From assembly GCF_030546575.1 (NCBI RefSeq), contig NZ_JAUOTN010000001.1:762192-826191 (forward strand): a stretch of DNA of 64,000 nucleotides, written 5' to 3'. A model generated the notes under the pieces. The model was given only the letters and a program-made list of their open reading frames with translations. It did no database searches and was not told the origin of the DNA. This stretch comes from Pontibacter coccineus (GTDB taxonomy: Bacteria; Bacteroidota; Bacteroidia; Cytophagales; Hymenobacteraceae). Made by a program: the position numbers and the translations under genes. Position 1 is the stretch's first letter. Every line of letters begins with the position of its first letter. Shown piece by piece: positions 1 to 8,575 of the stretch.

Positions 1-408
1 AGATTTTTATCTCTATTGCTTAAGGATTATGACTGTGTATTTGGGAGCCGGTTTATTACTGGGGGTGCTATAATAGATTCAAATTGGGAGAGAACGTTCT
101 TATCGAGAGTAGGCACTTCACTTTCCAATCTACTATTAGGAACTAAGATGCATGACATGACCTCCGGGTTTCAAGGGTTCAGTCTTGAAATAGTAAAAAA
201 GTTCTTAGCTTACAACCTACTATCTGAGGCTCATTTTTACCAGACGGAACTTCGTTACCTGCTTCGTAAAACCCGATTTGTCGAAGTACCAATTCAATAT
301 AGAGCACCATCACCAAGAGTTTCTGGAAAGGCAATTTTAAACTCCATATATGTACTACTTCACTATGTAGGCAAAAGAGTTGCATTTAAGGCTCCTTCAA
401 TAAAGTAA
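1..408 (+). CDS. Glycosyltransferase family 2, C-terminal part (cut by window edge)
   Basis: The frame is open from base 1, so the gene begins outside the window; the TTG at 16 is not a credible start. The visible part has the GSRF block and the DMTSGFQGF block typical of the second half of polyprenyl-phosphate mannosyl/glucosyl transferases of family GT2, then a basic C-terminus without a membrane segment. Such enzymes transfer a sugar from a nucleotide donor to a polyprenyl phosphate or glycan acceptor at the inner membrane. It runs in the same direction as the two genes after it, which suggests a polysaccharide or glycoprotein locus. The catalytic DxD half is not visible. Confidence 0.75.
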   Translation, partial: RFLSLLLKDYDCVFGSRFITGGAIIDSNWERTFLSRVGTSLSNLLLGTKMHDMTSGFQGFSLEIVKKFLAYNLLSEAHFYQTELRYLLRKTRFVEVPIQYRAPSPRVSGKAILNSIYVLLHYVGKRVAFKAPSIK

Positions 409-458
409 GTATCATAACTATAACACAACTAGGAATTCCTGTGTTCTAATTCCTCCGT

Positions 459-1466
459 ATGAATAAAACTTTTATCGTGATTACTTCTATTGCTGATGAG
501 TGTCACCCGGTTCTGACAAAAATAGCTGCAAGGGCGGTCAACCACCAAGTTCCAGTGATTGTGATCGGCGACATATCTAGCCCTAAAGAATTCTATTTGG
601 AAGGTTGTGAATTCTATTCGATTGAACACCAGGATCAACTCCCATTTAAGTTAGCTGAAAAACTACCTGTTGGCCATTACTCCCGCAAGAACCTCGGTTA
701 TTTGATGGCAATTGAAAGAGGAGCGGAAATTATAGTAGAAACAGATGATGACAATATACCACTAGCGGCTTTCTGGGATGAAAGGTCAATTGAGGCTGAA
801 GCTCACCTTCTGGAAAATACAGGGTGGACAAATGTTTACAGGTATTTCGCCGATATTAATATATGGCCAAGAGGCTTTGCTTTAGAGCACTTACATGAAG
901 AAATTCCAGATTTAGGCGAAACTATTTTTGTAAAAAGTCCCATACAGCAGGGCTTAGCTGATGAGAATCCTGATGTAGATGCGATATATAGACTAACTAT
1001 GTCACTGCCTGTGTATTTTAAAATATCCAAGAGTATTGCATTAGGAACGAATTCCTTTTGTCCCTTCAATAGCCAAAATACAACGTGGTTTAAAGAGGCC
1101 TTTCCTTTATTATATCTACCTTCTTACTGCAGTTTCAGAATGACGGACATCTGGCGCTCTTTTGTAGCTCAGCGTATTGCCTGGACATGTGGATGGCCTA
1201 TTTTATTTCATAACAGCACTGTTCGTCAGGAAAGAAACATTCACAATTTAATGAATGATTTTAGAGACGAAATTCGCGGTTATGAGAACAATAACAGGAT
1301 TTTTAATAGCCTTAAAGGATTGAATTTAAAAGATGGTGTTAGCTCTATACCTGAGAACATGATTAAGTGCTATACTGAGCTAGTAAAACTAGGGCTATTG
1401 GATTCAACAGAACTGGATTTGCTCGAGGCCTGGCTTGAAGATATTAGCGCTCTTAACTCTGTCTGA
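459..1466 (+). CDS. STELLO/DUF288-type glycosyltransferase-like protein
   Basis: A 335-residue soluble protein. It starts with a Rossmann-like segment (FIVITSIAD), and near residue 95 has TDDDN, which matches the nucleotide-sugar/metal-binding acidic block of STELLO (DUF288) proteins. The later NIWPRG and SQNTTWF segments also fit that family. STELLO proteins are best known from plant Golgi, where they support cellulose synthase; bacterial members usually sit in surface-polysaccharide loci, as here between a GT2 gene and a polytopic membrane protein. Enzymatic activity of bacterial forms is not established, so the function is a family-level inference. Base composition is AT-rich like its neighbours and unlike the rest of the window. 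Confidence 0.7.
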   Translation: MNKTFIVITSIADECHPVLTKIAARAVNHQVPVIVIGDISSPKEFYLEGCEFYSIEHQDQLPFKLAEKLPVGHYSRKNLGYLMAIERGAEIIVETDDDNIPLAAFWDERSIEAEAHLLENTGWTNVYRYFADINIWPRGFALEHLHEEIPDLGETIFVKSPIQQGLADENPDVDAIYRLTMSLPVYFKISKSIALGTNSFCPFNSQNTTWFKEAFPLLYLPSYCSFRMTDIWRSFVAQRIAWTCGWPILFHNSTVRQERNIHNLMNDFRDEIRGYENNNRIFNSLKGLNLKDGVSSIPENMIKCYTELVKLGLLDSTELDLLEAWLEDISALNSV

Positions 1467-1477
1467 AAATAGCTAAA

Positions 1478-2770
1478 ATGAAGAAAGCTCGATTGGTTAC
1501 TATCTTTTACGGCCTATTTATTTTTGTTTTAGCTATTAGACTTCTACAAAATATAATGAATGGCTATGAAAAGGAAAGTTGGCACATTACAGAGTATCTT
1601 ATTAACTACCAGGGTGGCTTTGTGCGGAGAGGCCTATTAGGAGAAGCTCTTTTCCATGTTTCCCAATTTACAAGTTCCAGCCCTTATTATATTATTATTA
1701 CATTAAGTTTATCTGCTTATATAGGCCTAGTTTACTTCATCACCAGAGCTTTCATAAAAAAAGGATACCCAATATTTATTCTACCATTTGTTTTTTTCCT
1801 AGGTAATCCAATAATAAATGACTTTTGGGTTAGGAAAGATATTATTGAGCTTTTGCTATTTATTTTGATAATACATCTAGCGACTAAAACGGGTAAAAGA
1901 TTCATCGTATTAATTAATACGGTGTTAATTGCTGGTATCCTGATTCATGAATCCATCGCATTTTTCTGCTTGCCAATCTTAGCGTTAATTTTCTTCTATA
2001 AAAATCGTAAGGCTGAGAATGCTCAATATTTTTATACCTCTGTGTTATTCACTTTTTTACAGTTATTACCTGCATTGACTGCTTTCCTGAGTGTAGTTTA
2101 TTTTAAAGGCTCAGTTAGTGCAGCAGATATTATCTGGCAGTCTTGGAGAGACGTAAAATTCCCTATAGAGAATGAAGCTTATACTACACCTCAAGCTTCT
2201 ATTGATGGCATCTCATGGACATTATCCAAGGGGCTGAGTTACTTCTATATAACTATAAAGAATTTTGATTTTGACATATATGCACCGTTCGCCTGGGTTC
2301 TTATTATAACTTCCATCTATTTTGTATTAATCAATATAAATAACCTAAACTTCGGTATTTTTAGGCATAAAACAGGGGGAAATATAAATAGGGCATATCT
2401 ATCTGCCCTATTATTGATTCAGTTAATAGCTGTAGTGCCGCTATTTATACTTGGCTGGGACTATGGACGTTGGGTTTTCCTTTGGACAACTTCTTCCTTT
2501 ATTGTCCTTCTAGTATTACCACAGGAAACCCTTTCTGATATGTTGCCCCAATACATAATTTCAGTCACAGACAATATTAACAGACAATTTGATAACTATT
2601 TAAGTAACTCTAGAGCATTCCAGTCCTTGCTCTGTCTAATTATAGGCGTGCCTTTCTATAATTGGAGTATTATAAATTATGTTGATACACTTGCACCAAT
2701 ATTAGTATTGCAGTTTATTTCAGATACCTTCTACGAAGGAGTAGTTTTGATAAAGAGTATTTTCAGCTAA
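1478..2770 (+). CDS. Polytopic membrane protein of polysaccharide locus
   Basis: 430 residues with about ten hydrophobic segments. The N-terminal block NYQGGFVRRGLLGE just after the first segment recurs in large membrane proteins of bacterial glycan loci. It starts 11 bp after the preceding stop, so the two are probably co-transcribed. By position and topology it could be a glycan polymerase, a GT-C-type transferase or a flippase-like protein; I cannot choose from sequence alone. It is strongly AT-rich, with many ATA/TTA codons, and ends 35 bp from the convergent nuoK gene. Confidence 0.6.
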   Translation: MKKARLVTIFYGLFIFVLAIRLLQNIMNGYEKESWHITEYLINYQGGFVRRGLLGEALFHVSQFTSSSPYYIIITLSLSAYIGLVYFITRAFIKKGYPIFILPFVFFLGNPIINDFWVRKDIIELLLFILIIHLATKTGKRFIVLINTVLIAGILIHESIAFFCLPILALIFFYKNRKAENAQYFYTSVLFTFLQLLPALTAFLSVVYFKGSVSAADIIWQSWRDVKFPIENEAYTTPQASIDGISWTLSKGLSYFYITIKNFDFDIYAPFAWVLIITSIYFVLININNLNFGIFRHKTGGNINRAYLSALLLIQLIAVVPLFILGWDYGRWVFLWTTSSFIVLLVLPQETLSDMLPQYIISVTDNINRQFDNYLSNSRAFQSLLCLIIGVPFYNWSIINYVDTLAPILVLQFISDTFYEGVVLIKSIFS

Positions 2771-2805
2771 CCTTGCGTAGATGAATCCAAAGCCCAACTG
2801 CTGAA

Positions 2806-3120
2806 TTACGCTCCTTTACTTACAATCTGATTGAGGTTGGCCGTTTTGAAATGCTGGTATACCCTCAACACAATGGCAAGCGCCACAGCTGCTTCGGCAG
2901 CGGCAACCAGGATGACGAAGAGGGAGAATAGCTGGCCCTGCAGCAATTGAGGGTCGTGACGGCTAAAAGCCACCAGATTGAGATTAGCGGCATTAAAGAT
3001 CAATTCTATACCCATCAGCACCACCACGGCATGGCGTTTGGTGATAACAGCCAGGACGCCGATCGTGAAGAGGGCAGCGCTTAGTAATAGAATATGTTCT
3101 AAAGGAATCTGGCTAAACAT
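2806..3120 (-). CDS. nuoK: NADH-quinone oxidoreductase subunit K
   Basis: 104 residues and three membrane helices, the normal size for NuoK, a proton-translocating membrane-arm subunit of complex I. Both membrane glutamates of the family are visible, in VLMGIELIFNAANLN (helix 2) and AAEAAVALAIVLR (helix 3). Its ATG overlaps the nuoJ stop (TAATG at 3118-3122), so translation is probably coupled. It is the last gene of the nuoHIJK block: no nuoL, M or N follows, and the next gene (ending at 2770) is an AT-rich polysaccharide gene on the other strand. Confidence 0.95.
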   Translation of the reverse strand: MFSQIPLEHILLLSAALFTIGVLAVITKRHAVVVLMGIELIFNAANLNLVAFSRHDPQLLQGQLFSLFVILVAAAEAAVALAIVLRVYQHFKTANLNQIVSKGA

Positions 3121-3632
3121 TATACCTTCTCTTTACCAGTGGCTATGTAGGCGGCTCCCATAAGCGCAATAAGCAGCAGCAAGGAGGCTATTTCGAAAGG
3201 CAGCACAAAGTCAGTCATCAGTTTTATACCTATCAGTTGTACGGTGCTCTTCTGACCGCCCAGTACATTCGTATCAGCCTGCTGAATCCATGGAAGAGAG
3301 CTGAAACCTGCCCGCCAAATAGTATAACTCAACCCGATCAGCGTGAGCAGCGATATGCTGATACCCCATCCTACATTCGTATTTTCTGACATCACGGACT
3401 TATTGTGTACCCTACTGCTGAGCATGATGCCGAAAAGGATCAGCACGAGCACACCGCCCACGTAGACCATCAGCTGCGTGACGGCTACAAAATCGGCGAA
3501 GAGCAGCACGTAAATGGCGGCTATGCTCAGCAAGGTGAGCAACAGCGAAAAACCGGCGTACAGCAGGTTCCGCGTCAGCACCATATAGGCTCCCGAAAGT
3601 ATCGCTACGGCTGCGAAAATGTAGAACAGCAT
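3120..3632 (-). CDS. nuoJ: NADH-quinone oxidoreductase subunit J
   Basis: 170 residues with five hydrophobic helices, as in NuoJ (ND6). The conserved third-helix region VAVTQLMVYVGGVLVLILFGIML is present; in complex I this helix links quinone chemistry to proton pumping. The last codons plus stop spell AGGTATAA, an instance of the window-wide AGGTATA word, and overlap the nuoK start. It lies 103 bp after nuoI in the same direction. Confidence 0.95.
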   Translation of the reverse strand: MLFYIFAAVAILSGAYMVLTRNLLYAGFSLLLTLLSIAAIYVLLFADFVAVTQLMVYVGGVLVLILFGIMLSSRVHNKSVMSENTNVGWGISISLLTLIGLSYTIWRAGFSSLPWIQQADTNVLGGQKSTVQLIGIKLMTDFVLPFEIASLLLLIALMGAAYIATGKEKV

Positions 3633-3735
3633 TTCTTCAATCCCAGTATTTTAGTAATGGCTTAATTGGCACATGTGAACAGCAAAAGGAGCCATCCCCA
3701 GCTAACATATTCAATCCTTAATCTAGCAATTTTAC

Positions 3736-4341
3736 TTACTGCTGCTTCCGGGCTGCCAGCGCTGCTGCTTTGGCAGCTGCCATTTCTTCCTGCTGCTTGG
3801 CCAGTAGCTGCTTTTTCTCTTCAGCCTGCTCTGGCGACAGGTCTGTGAAGTGGTAGATCATGTTTTTGATGTCCACTTCAGCAAAATCATATACAGGAGT
3901 CATGGTCAGGCAGTCGGTTGGGCAGACGGTGGTGCAGAGACCGCAAAAGCAGCACTTGGCCATATCAATATCGAACACAGGCGCATAAAGGCGCTTTTTG
4001 GTGCCGTCTGACGTCATCCCGATTTCCTCGGTTGCTTTCACCGACTCGATGGTGATGCAGTTTACCGGACAGATTTTGGCGCAGAGGTCGCACACAATAC
4101 AATCATCGATCTCGTTGTGCAGGCGGTAGCGGCCGTTCTCCGGAACAGGTATAGCCTCGTAGGGGTAAGTGAGCGTCACCAGCCCCTCGGGTTGCTTGAA
4201 GTAGTTCTCGTCCATAGCCGGCACAGGCGCGCGTCGCTTGTCCGCATTCCGGAAATGCCGCCAGGTCAGTCGCAAACCGCTCAACAGCGACTTCATTACC
4301 ACCCAAAAACCTGTTTTATGTTGAACGGACGATCTTTCCAT
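3736..4341 (-). CDS. nuoI: NADH-quinone oxidoreductase subunit I (2x[4Fe-4S])
   Basis: 201 residues. Two ferredoxin motifs, CDLCAKICPVNC and CCFCGLCTTVCPTDC, bind the N6a/N6b clusters that carry electrons toward quinone in the connecting part of complex I. The C-terminal 30 residues form an Ala/Lys/Gln-rich, probably helical tail (QAEEKKQLLAKQQEEMAAAK) beyond the conserved core. It sits between nuoH and nuoJ, as in most nuo operons. About 100 bp separate it from each neighbour, more than in compact nuo operons. Confidence 0.95.
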   Translation of the reverse strand: MERSSVQHKTGFWVVMKSLLSGLRLTWRHFRNADKRRAPVPAMDENYFKQPEGLVTLTYPYEAIPVPENGRYRLHNEIDDCIVCDLCAKICPVNCITIESVKATEEIGMTSDGTKKRLYAPVFDIDMAKCCFCGLCTTVCPTDCLTMTPVYDFAEVDIKNMIYHFTDLSPEQAEEKKQLLAKQQEEMAAAKAAALAARKQQ

Positions 4342-4446
4342 ATTAACTGTGTAAGAATAAGCTGGAAGCCACTTTCATCCTCGCTTGAGGGAATTGGCAA
4401 CCCAATTTTCACTACTATATTCTTTCTTACGCTCTATCTCTTAAAC

Positions 4447-5550
4447 TCAAACCATCAGCAGCCGCCAGATGCCAGCTAGCAGCACGATGCCAAGCGCCAC
4501 TGGTGTGAGCACTTTCCAGCAAAGGTGCATGAGCTGGTCCACACGCAGGCGCGGATAAGTCCAGCGGATTTGCAACTGCAGAAACAACAGCACAAAGGTC
4601 TTGCTGAGCAGCCAGAAGCCGCCCCACAGGATACCTGACAACTCCCCTACCGTGCCGGTGGTCCAGTTGGCCAACTTCAGCGTGGTCAGGTTCGGCAGCG
4701 GCGTGTTCCAGCTTCCGAGAAAGAGGATGACGGCCACCAGACTTACCAGCACCATCATGCTGTACTCTGCCAGAAACAGGATTGCAAACCGGAAGCCCGA
4801 GTACTCCACGTGAAAACCCGCGACCAATTCCGACTCCGCCTCTGGTATATCAAACGGCGCACGGTTACTCTCGGCCAGCGTTGCGATGAAGTAAATCACA
4901 AAAGCCACCAGCAAAAGCGGCGCACGGAAGATGTTCCAGGTCGTAATGCCTCCTATGTTGGTGGTGTTTATACCTAATGCTTCGATGCCGAAGAGCCAAT
5001 TCTTTTCAAACTCAAGTCCGGGGAAACGGTTCAGCAGGACACCTTGCTGGTAGCTGATCTCCTGAAAATCGAGCGACTGGCAGATCATCACAACAGAGAG
5101 AATAGCCAACCCGGCCGGTATTTCATACGACACGATCTGGGCCACGGAGCGCATGGCGCCCAGCATGGCGTACTTGTTGTTGGAGCCCCAGCCTGCCATG
5201 AGCAAGCCCACCACGTCGAGCGAGATGATAGCAAGCAGGTAAAACACGCCGATGCCAATGCCAGCAGGTATAAGATCGGGCGTGAAAGGGATGACGGCAA
5301 AGCCCGCGAAAACAGCTGCAAAGATCAGGATGGGTGCCAGCTTAAAGAGCTTCTTATCGGCAGCGGCGGGCACAATATCCTCTTTCTGCAGGAGCTTCAG
5401 CACATCCAGCACCGACTGCAACGAGCCATAAGGCCCCGCTTCCGTTGGCCCCATACGGTCCTGCATAAAAGCAGCCACCTTGCGCTCTGCGTACGCCAAC
5501 ACAATGACGATACCCAGCAAGAGCATAAGTGTCAGCAGAAAGGCAAGCAT
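4447..5550 (-). CDS. nuoH: NADH-quinone oxidoreductase subunit H
   Basis: 367 residues, eight or more helices. NuoH (ND1) forms part of the quinone-binding chamber. Diagnostic blocks are RMGPTEAGPYGSLQ near residue 33 and the loop NRAPFDIPEAESELVAGFHVEYSG around residues 230-255, which carries family-invariant charged residues. It is the first gene of the block; upstream is map, not nuoG, so subunits A-G must be encoded elsewhere in the genome. Confidence 0.95.
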   Translation of the reverse strand: MLAFLLTLMLLLGIVIVLAYAERKVAAFMQDRMGPTEAGPYGSLQSVLDVLKLLQKEDIVPAAADKKLFKLAPILIFAAVFAGFAVIPFTPDLIPAGIGIGVFYLLAIISLDVVGLLMAGWGSNNKYAMLGAMRSVAQIVSYEIPAGLAILSVVMICQSLDFQEISYQQGVLLNRFPGLEFEKNWLFGIEALGINTTNIGGITTWNIFRAPLLLVAFVIYFIATLAESNRAPFDIPEAESELVAGFHVEYSGFRFAILFLAEYSMMVLVSLVAVILFLGSWNTPLPNLTTLKLANWTTGTVGELSGILWGGFWLLSKTFVLLFLQLQIRWTYPRLRVDQLMHLCWKVLTPVALGIVLLAGIWRLLMV

Positions 5551-5627
5551 AGGCTGTCAGGGTTAAGGAACGCGCAAAGGTAGTTTTTAATGAGCTAATG
5601 TGCTAGTGGGGCACACGTACTGTCTGC

Positions 5628-6386
5628 TTAAATACCATTAGCAGCTGTCAGGATGATCGGCTCTCCGTCTGTGATCAGGATGGTATGCTCGTGTTGTGCA
5701 ACGTAAGCTCCCGCATCGGCCACTAGTGTCCAACCGTCGCCTTTCTCGCGCACATAGCTCCCTTTGGTTGAGATAAAGGTTTCTACGGCCACCACAGTGT
5801 TTTTGCGGAACCTCCGGGTTTCAAACTTGTCATAGAAACAGGGAATCTCGTGCGGCTCTTCGTGCAGACTTCGTCCTACGCCGTGGCCGACCAGGTTTTT
5901 GATCACCTTGAAGCCATTCTTCTTTGCTTCTGTCTCTATCGTTCGGCCAATTTCAGCGATCTTTTTACCGCCTTTTATTTCCTGCAGCGCCTTATGCAGT
6001 GCCGTGACAGACGTTTCTACTAACTTGCTGAGGCCATTAATGTCTTCGCCCAGGATAAAGGAGCCGCCGTTGTCAGCGTAATACCCATCGAGTTCAGCAG
6101 ACACGTCAATGTTCACCAGGTCGCCATCTTTCAGCACTGTTTTATCGGACGGGATGCCATGTGCCGCCTCGTTGTTGACACTGATACAGGTATAGCCGGG
6201 AAAGTCATAGGTAATTTTGGGTGCCGATTGTGCCTTGTAAGACTGCAGAATACAATAACCAAATTCGTCCAGTTCCTTCGTCGTCATACCTGGCTTGGCA
6301 TGTTCCCGCATCTGCCTGAGAGTAAGCGCCACCGCCTCACTCACCTTTTTTATACCCTCCAGATCCTCTTCTGAGTCTATTGACAT
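5628..6386 (-). CDS. map: Methionine aminopeptidase, type I
   Basis: 252 residues, the usual length of the short bacterial type I enzyme that removes the initiator Met from nascent proteins in the cytosol. All metal ligands are visible: Asp in NIDVSAEL, Asp in YYADNGGSF, His in GHGVGRSLHEEP, Glu in VAVETF and Glu in QHEHTI. The substrate-pocket His lies in AAHGIPSD. It lies 30 bp downstream of the ATP-grasp gene in the same direction. The spacing to nuoH (77 bp) leaves a shared transcript possible but unproven. Confidence 0.95.
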   Translation of the reverse strand: MSIDSEEDLEGIKKVSEAVALTLRQMREHAKPGMTTKELDEFGYCILQSYKAQSAPKITYDFPGYTCISVNNEAAHGIPSDKTVLKDGDLVNIDVSAELDGYYADNGGSFILGEDINGLSKLVETSVTALHKALQEIKGGKKIAEIGRTIETEAKKNGFKVIKNLVGHGVGRSLHEEPHEIPCFYDKFETRRFRKNTVVAVETFISTKGSYVREKGDGWTLVADAGAYVAQHEHTILITDGEPIILTAANGI

Positions 6387-6416
6387 TGCTTTGCCTCTTT
6401 TGATTTTGATTAAAAT

Positions 6417-7604
6417 TTACCCTTCCACCAGGTGCGGTACGAACTGCGACAGGTTGGTGATGATGCCCTTCTCTCGTCTGAAACCAATGGCGGCCCCTTC
6501 GCCTGACCAGAACACGCCGGCCTGGTACTGGAAGCCGTTGCTGTCTTCGGGCAGTTCGCACCAGCGCTGGTATACCTGCTGCTGCTGATCATACTCGCCA
6601 CGCACTTTCGTCACACGCCCTCTGTCCACTACCTCCACGCTTTGCCCTTCACGGCCGAAGTACGGCTTTTTGATGTACTTACCTGCCAGCGGCTCAATAT
6701 CTGCTTCCAGCAAAAGTGGGTGGTACGGGAAAGCCTTCCAAAGCCAGGCCAGCATGCCTTTGCTCTGAAACAACAAGGTATAGGCGGGGTTGGCAATCGT
6801 GATCGTGCGGGAGCGTGAAAGCAAGGTCAGGGTTTTCAGGAGTTCGGGCTCCTCCCAGGCAATCTGTTCCCAAGGCAGGAGCTTGAACAGGAACGGAAAG
6901 TGCCGCCACTGTCCCTGCTCTACCTGCGCCCACACGCCTTTCTCGTCGCCTTCTGTGGAAAAATTCACCTCCTCGATCGGGCACAGGTGGGCCTCAAAAC
7001 CCGCTTCGTTCGCGGCTTGCGTGATGACGGCGCAGTTGGCTTCGTCTTCGGCACTGGCCCCGAGGTAGGTTACAAGTAGGGCGGGCGCTAAGTCCTCGTT
7101 ACGCTCGCGCCATACCCTGAGCTGCTCTACCAAGGCCTCGTACAGGCCGGAGTACTGCAGTGCGTCATTTTTGCCTGCTGCAGCTAAACTAGCCCACTGC
7201 ACCACAGCCGTTTCAGGTATAGAAGTGGCGGTGTCAGCATTGAACTCCAGCATTTTGGGGCCGTCCGGCGTCATGGCCAGGTCAAAGCGGCCGTACAAGT
7301 GCATCTGGCGCTCGTCGTTCCAGGATAGACGAACCAGTTGCCATAGGTTTTCAGGTATACCCAGCACATTCAGGAATGCATCCGGAAGATCTTTCGGGAT
7401 GGCCTGCACCATCATCGTATAAAGTGAACTGGCGGCATCGAGCAATTCCTCAGCTTCGTCCTCGGTGATCACTACCGCCTCGCCGGGCACGTAATTGGCG
7501 CATCCGTCTTCCACGCACCACTCCCAGCCCAGTCCGCGCACGGCCTTCTCCACATCGCCTGTATGGGGCTTTATCTGTATGCTCGTCTTCGAATTCTCTG
7601 ACAT
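6417..7604 (-). CDS. Glutathionylspermidine synthase-family ATP-grasp ligase (YgiC-like)
   Basis: 395 residues, matching the synthetase domain of the glutathionylspermidine synthase family (GspS_C, PF03738) but without the amidase domain, as in E. coli YgiC/YjfC. Visible blocks are RFDLAMTPDGPKMLEFNAD near residue 125 (core substrate/metal-binding region) and KPYFGREGQSV near residue 320 (ATP-binding). It probably ligates an amine to a peptide or amino acid; the true substrate is not known for YgiC-type enzymes. The gene just upstream (7775-8329) encodes a YgiB-like lipoprotein, the same pairing and order as ygiB-ygiC. Confidence 0.85.
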   Translation of the reverse strand: MSENSKTSIQIKPHTGDVEKAVRGLGWEWCVEDGCANYVPGEAVVITEDEAEELLDAASSLYTMMVQAIPKDLPDAFLNVLGIPENLWQLVRLSWNDERQMHLYGRFDLAMTPDGPKMLEFNADTATSIPETAVVQWASLAAAGKNDALQYSGLYEALVEQLRVWRERNEDLAPALLVTYLGASAEDEANCAVITQAANEAGFEAHLCPIEEVNFSTEGDEKGVWAQVEQGQWRHFPFLFKLLPWEQIAWEEPELLKTLTLLSRSRTITIANPAYTLLFQSKGMLAWLWKAFPYHPLLLEADIEPLAGKYIKKPYFGREGQSVEVVDRGRVTKVRGEYDQQQQVYQRWCELPEDSNGFQYQAGVFWSGEGAAIGFRREKGIITNLSQFVPHLVEG

Positions 7605-7774
7605 GAACAGTCTTTATCTAATAAGTTGAAATGCGAAAGAAGGTAACGGTACAAGCAGAGTGGCTTACACCGATACCTTCAGCACAAGGTATAGCCTATT
7701 CGAAACAGGAAGCTATACCTGCCTCATGTTTATACCTGAGGTAGGCAAAAAAGTCTTTGCTTGTTTTAATTAGC

Positions 7775-8329
7775 TTAAGCTCCCGCTCCGCTGCTGCGTC
7801 CACGGAAGTAGCCACTACGACCTGAACGCGGCGCTGTAGACTGCTGACGATACGTTTGCACGTTCTGGCGCCAGGCTGCGGTTTTGTTCATCACGCCTTG
7901 GTTAGCATAGTAGGCAGGTCTCGGTGACATCATGCGACCGGCCATATAGCCCATCGCACTCCACCACAACACATTGCCCAACCCGAAACCACTCCCCTGG
8001 TTGTACTGCTGCTGGTTGTTGGCCAGGTCACGCATCTGGTTCTCCAGTGCCAAGCCCTGCAGCGTGTCCACGCGGCCGTCGTTGTACTTCAGAATGGCCA
8101 TACTATGGCCTGGCGCCGTGGTTCGCTCATCTGTGATTTTCCACTGGTCCGGTGCTTCTTCAGTCAGTTCGGTTACTACACCATCTGGTGCTGGCACTTC
8201 TGTGCTTGCGTTTCTCTCGTCATTTTGCTGCGTGTTGGAGTCGCAGCTGGTCAATCCCATCGTAGCGGCAGCTGCCACAATAAAGGCGTTGCGTTTAAAG
8301 TCCCCGATGGTCAAATATCGCTTTTTCAT
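7775..8329 (-). CDS. YgiB/DUF1190-like lipoprotein
   Basis: 184 residues. The N-terminus is a lipoprotein-like signal ending MGLTSC, so the protein is probably membrane-anchored. A Gln/Asn-rich stretch leads into GFGLGNVLWWSAMGYMAGRMMS, which resembles the glycine-flanked MAGYMMGRMM segment of E. coli YgiB. The tail is Arg/Gly/Ser-rich (RSGRSGYFRGRSSGAGA), also YgiB-like. It lies directly upstream of the GspS-family gene with a 170 bp spacer that carries three AGGTATA/TATACCT words. Family assignment is by motif and context only. Confidence 0.6.
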   Translation of the reverse strand: MKKRYLTIGDFKRNAFIVAAAATMGLTSCDSNTQQNDERNASTEVPAPDGVVTELTEEAPDQWKITDERTTAPGHSMAILKYNDGRVDTLQGLALENQMRDLANNQQQYNQGSGFGLGNVLWWSAMGYMAGRMMSPRPAYYANQGVMNKTAAWRQNVQTYRQQSTAPRSGRSGYFRGRSSGAGA

Positions 8330-8575
8330 AAGATTTTCACGGTTGCAGGATAAAGGTACTCTTTTTACGGGATTTTTGGAAGGAGGGGGTTTGGGGTTGA
8401 ATGGGTGAATTGTTAAATTGTTGATGGTTGAATTGTTGGGTGCATGATTAACGCACGCCTGCTACTCCTTTTTCCGAGGGCCCCTACCCCCGGAGTGGAT
8501 TTCTGTAAACGACTTGAACAGGCATTGACCAATCTGAACTTTCTCAATCTAGATACCCAAAATGCCCTGAATGCT

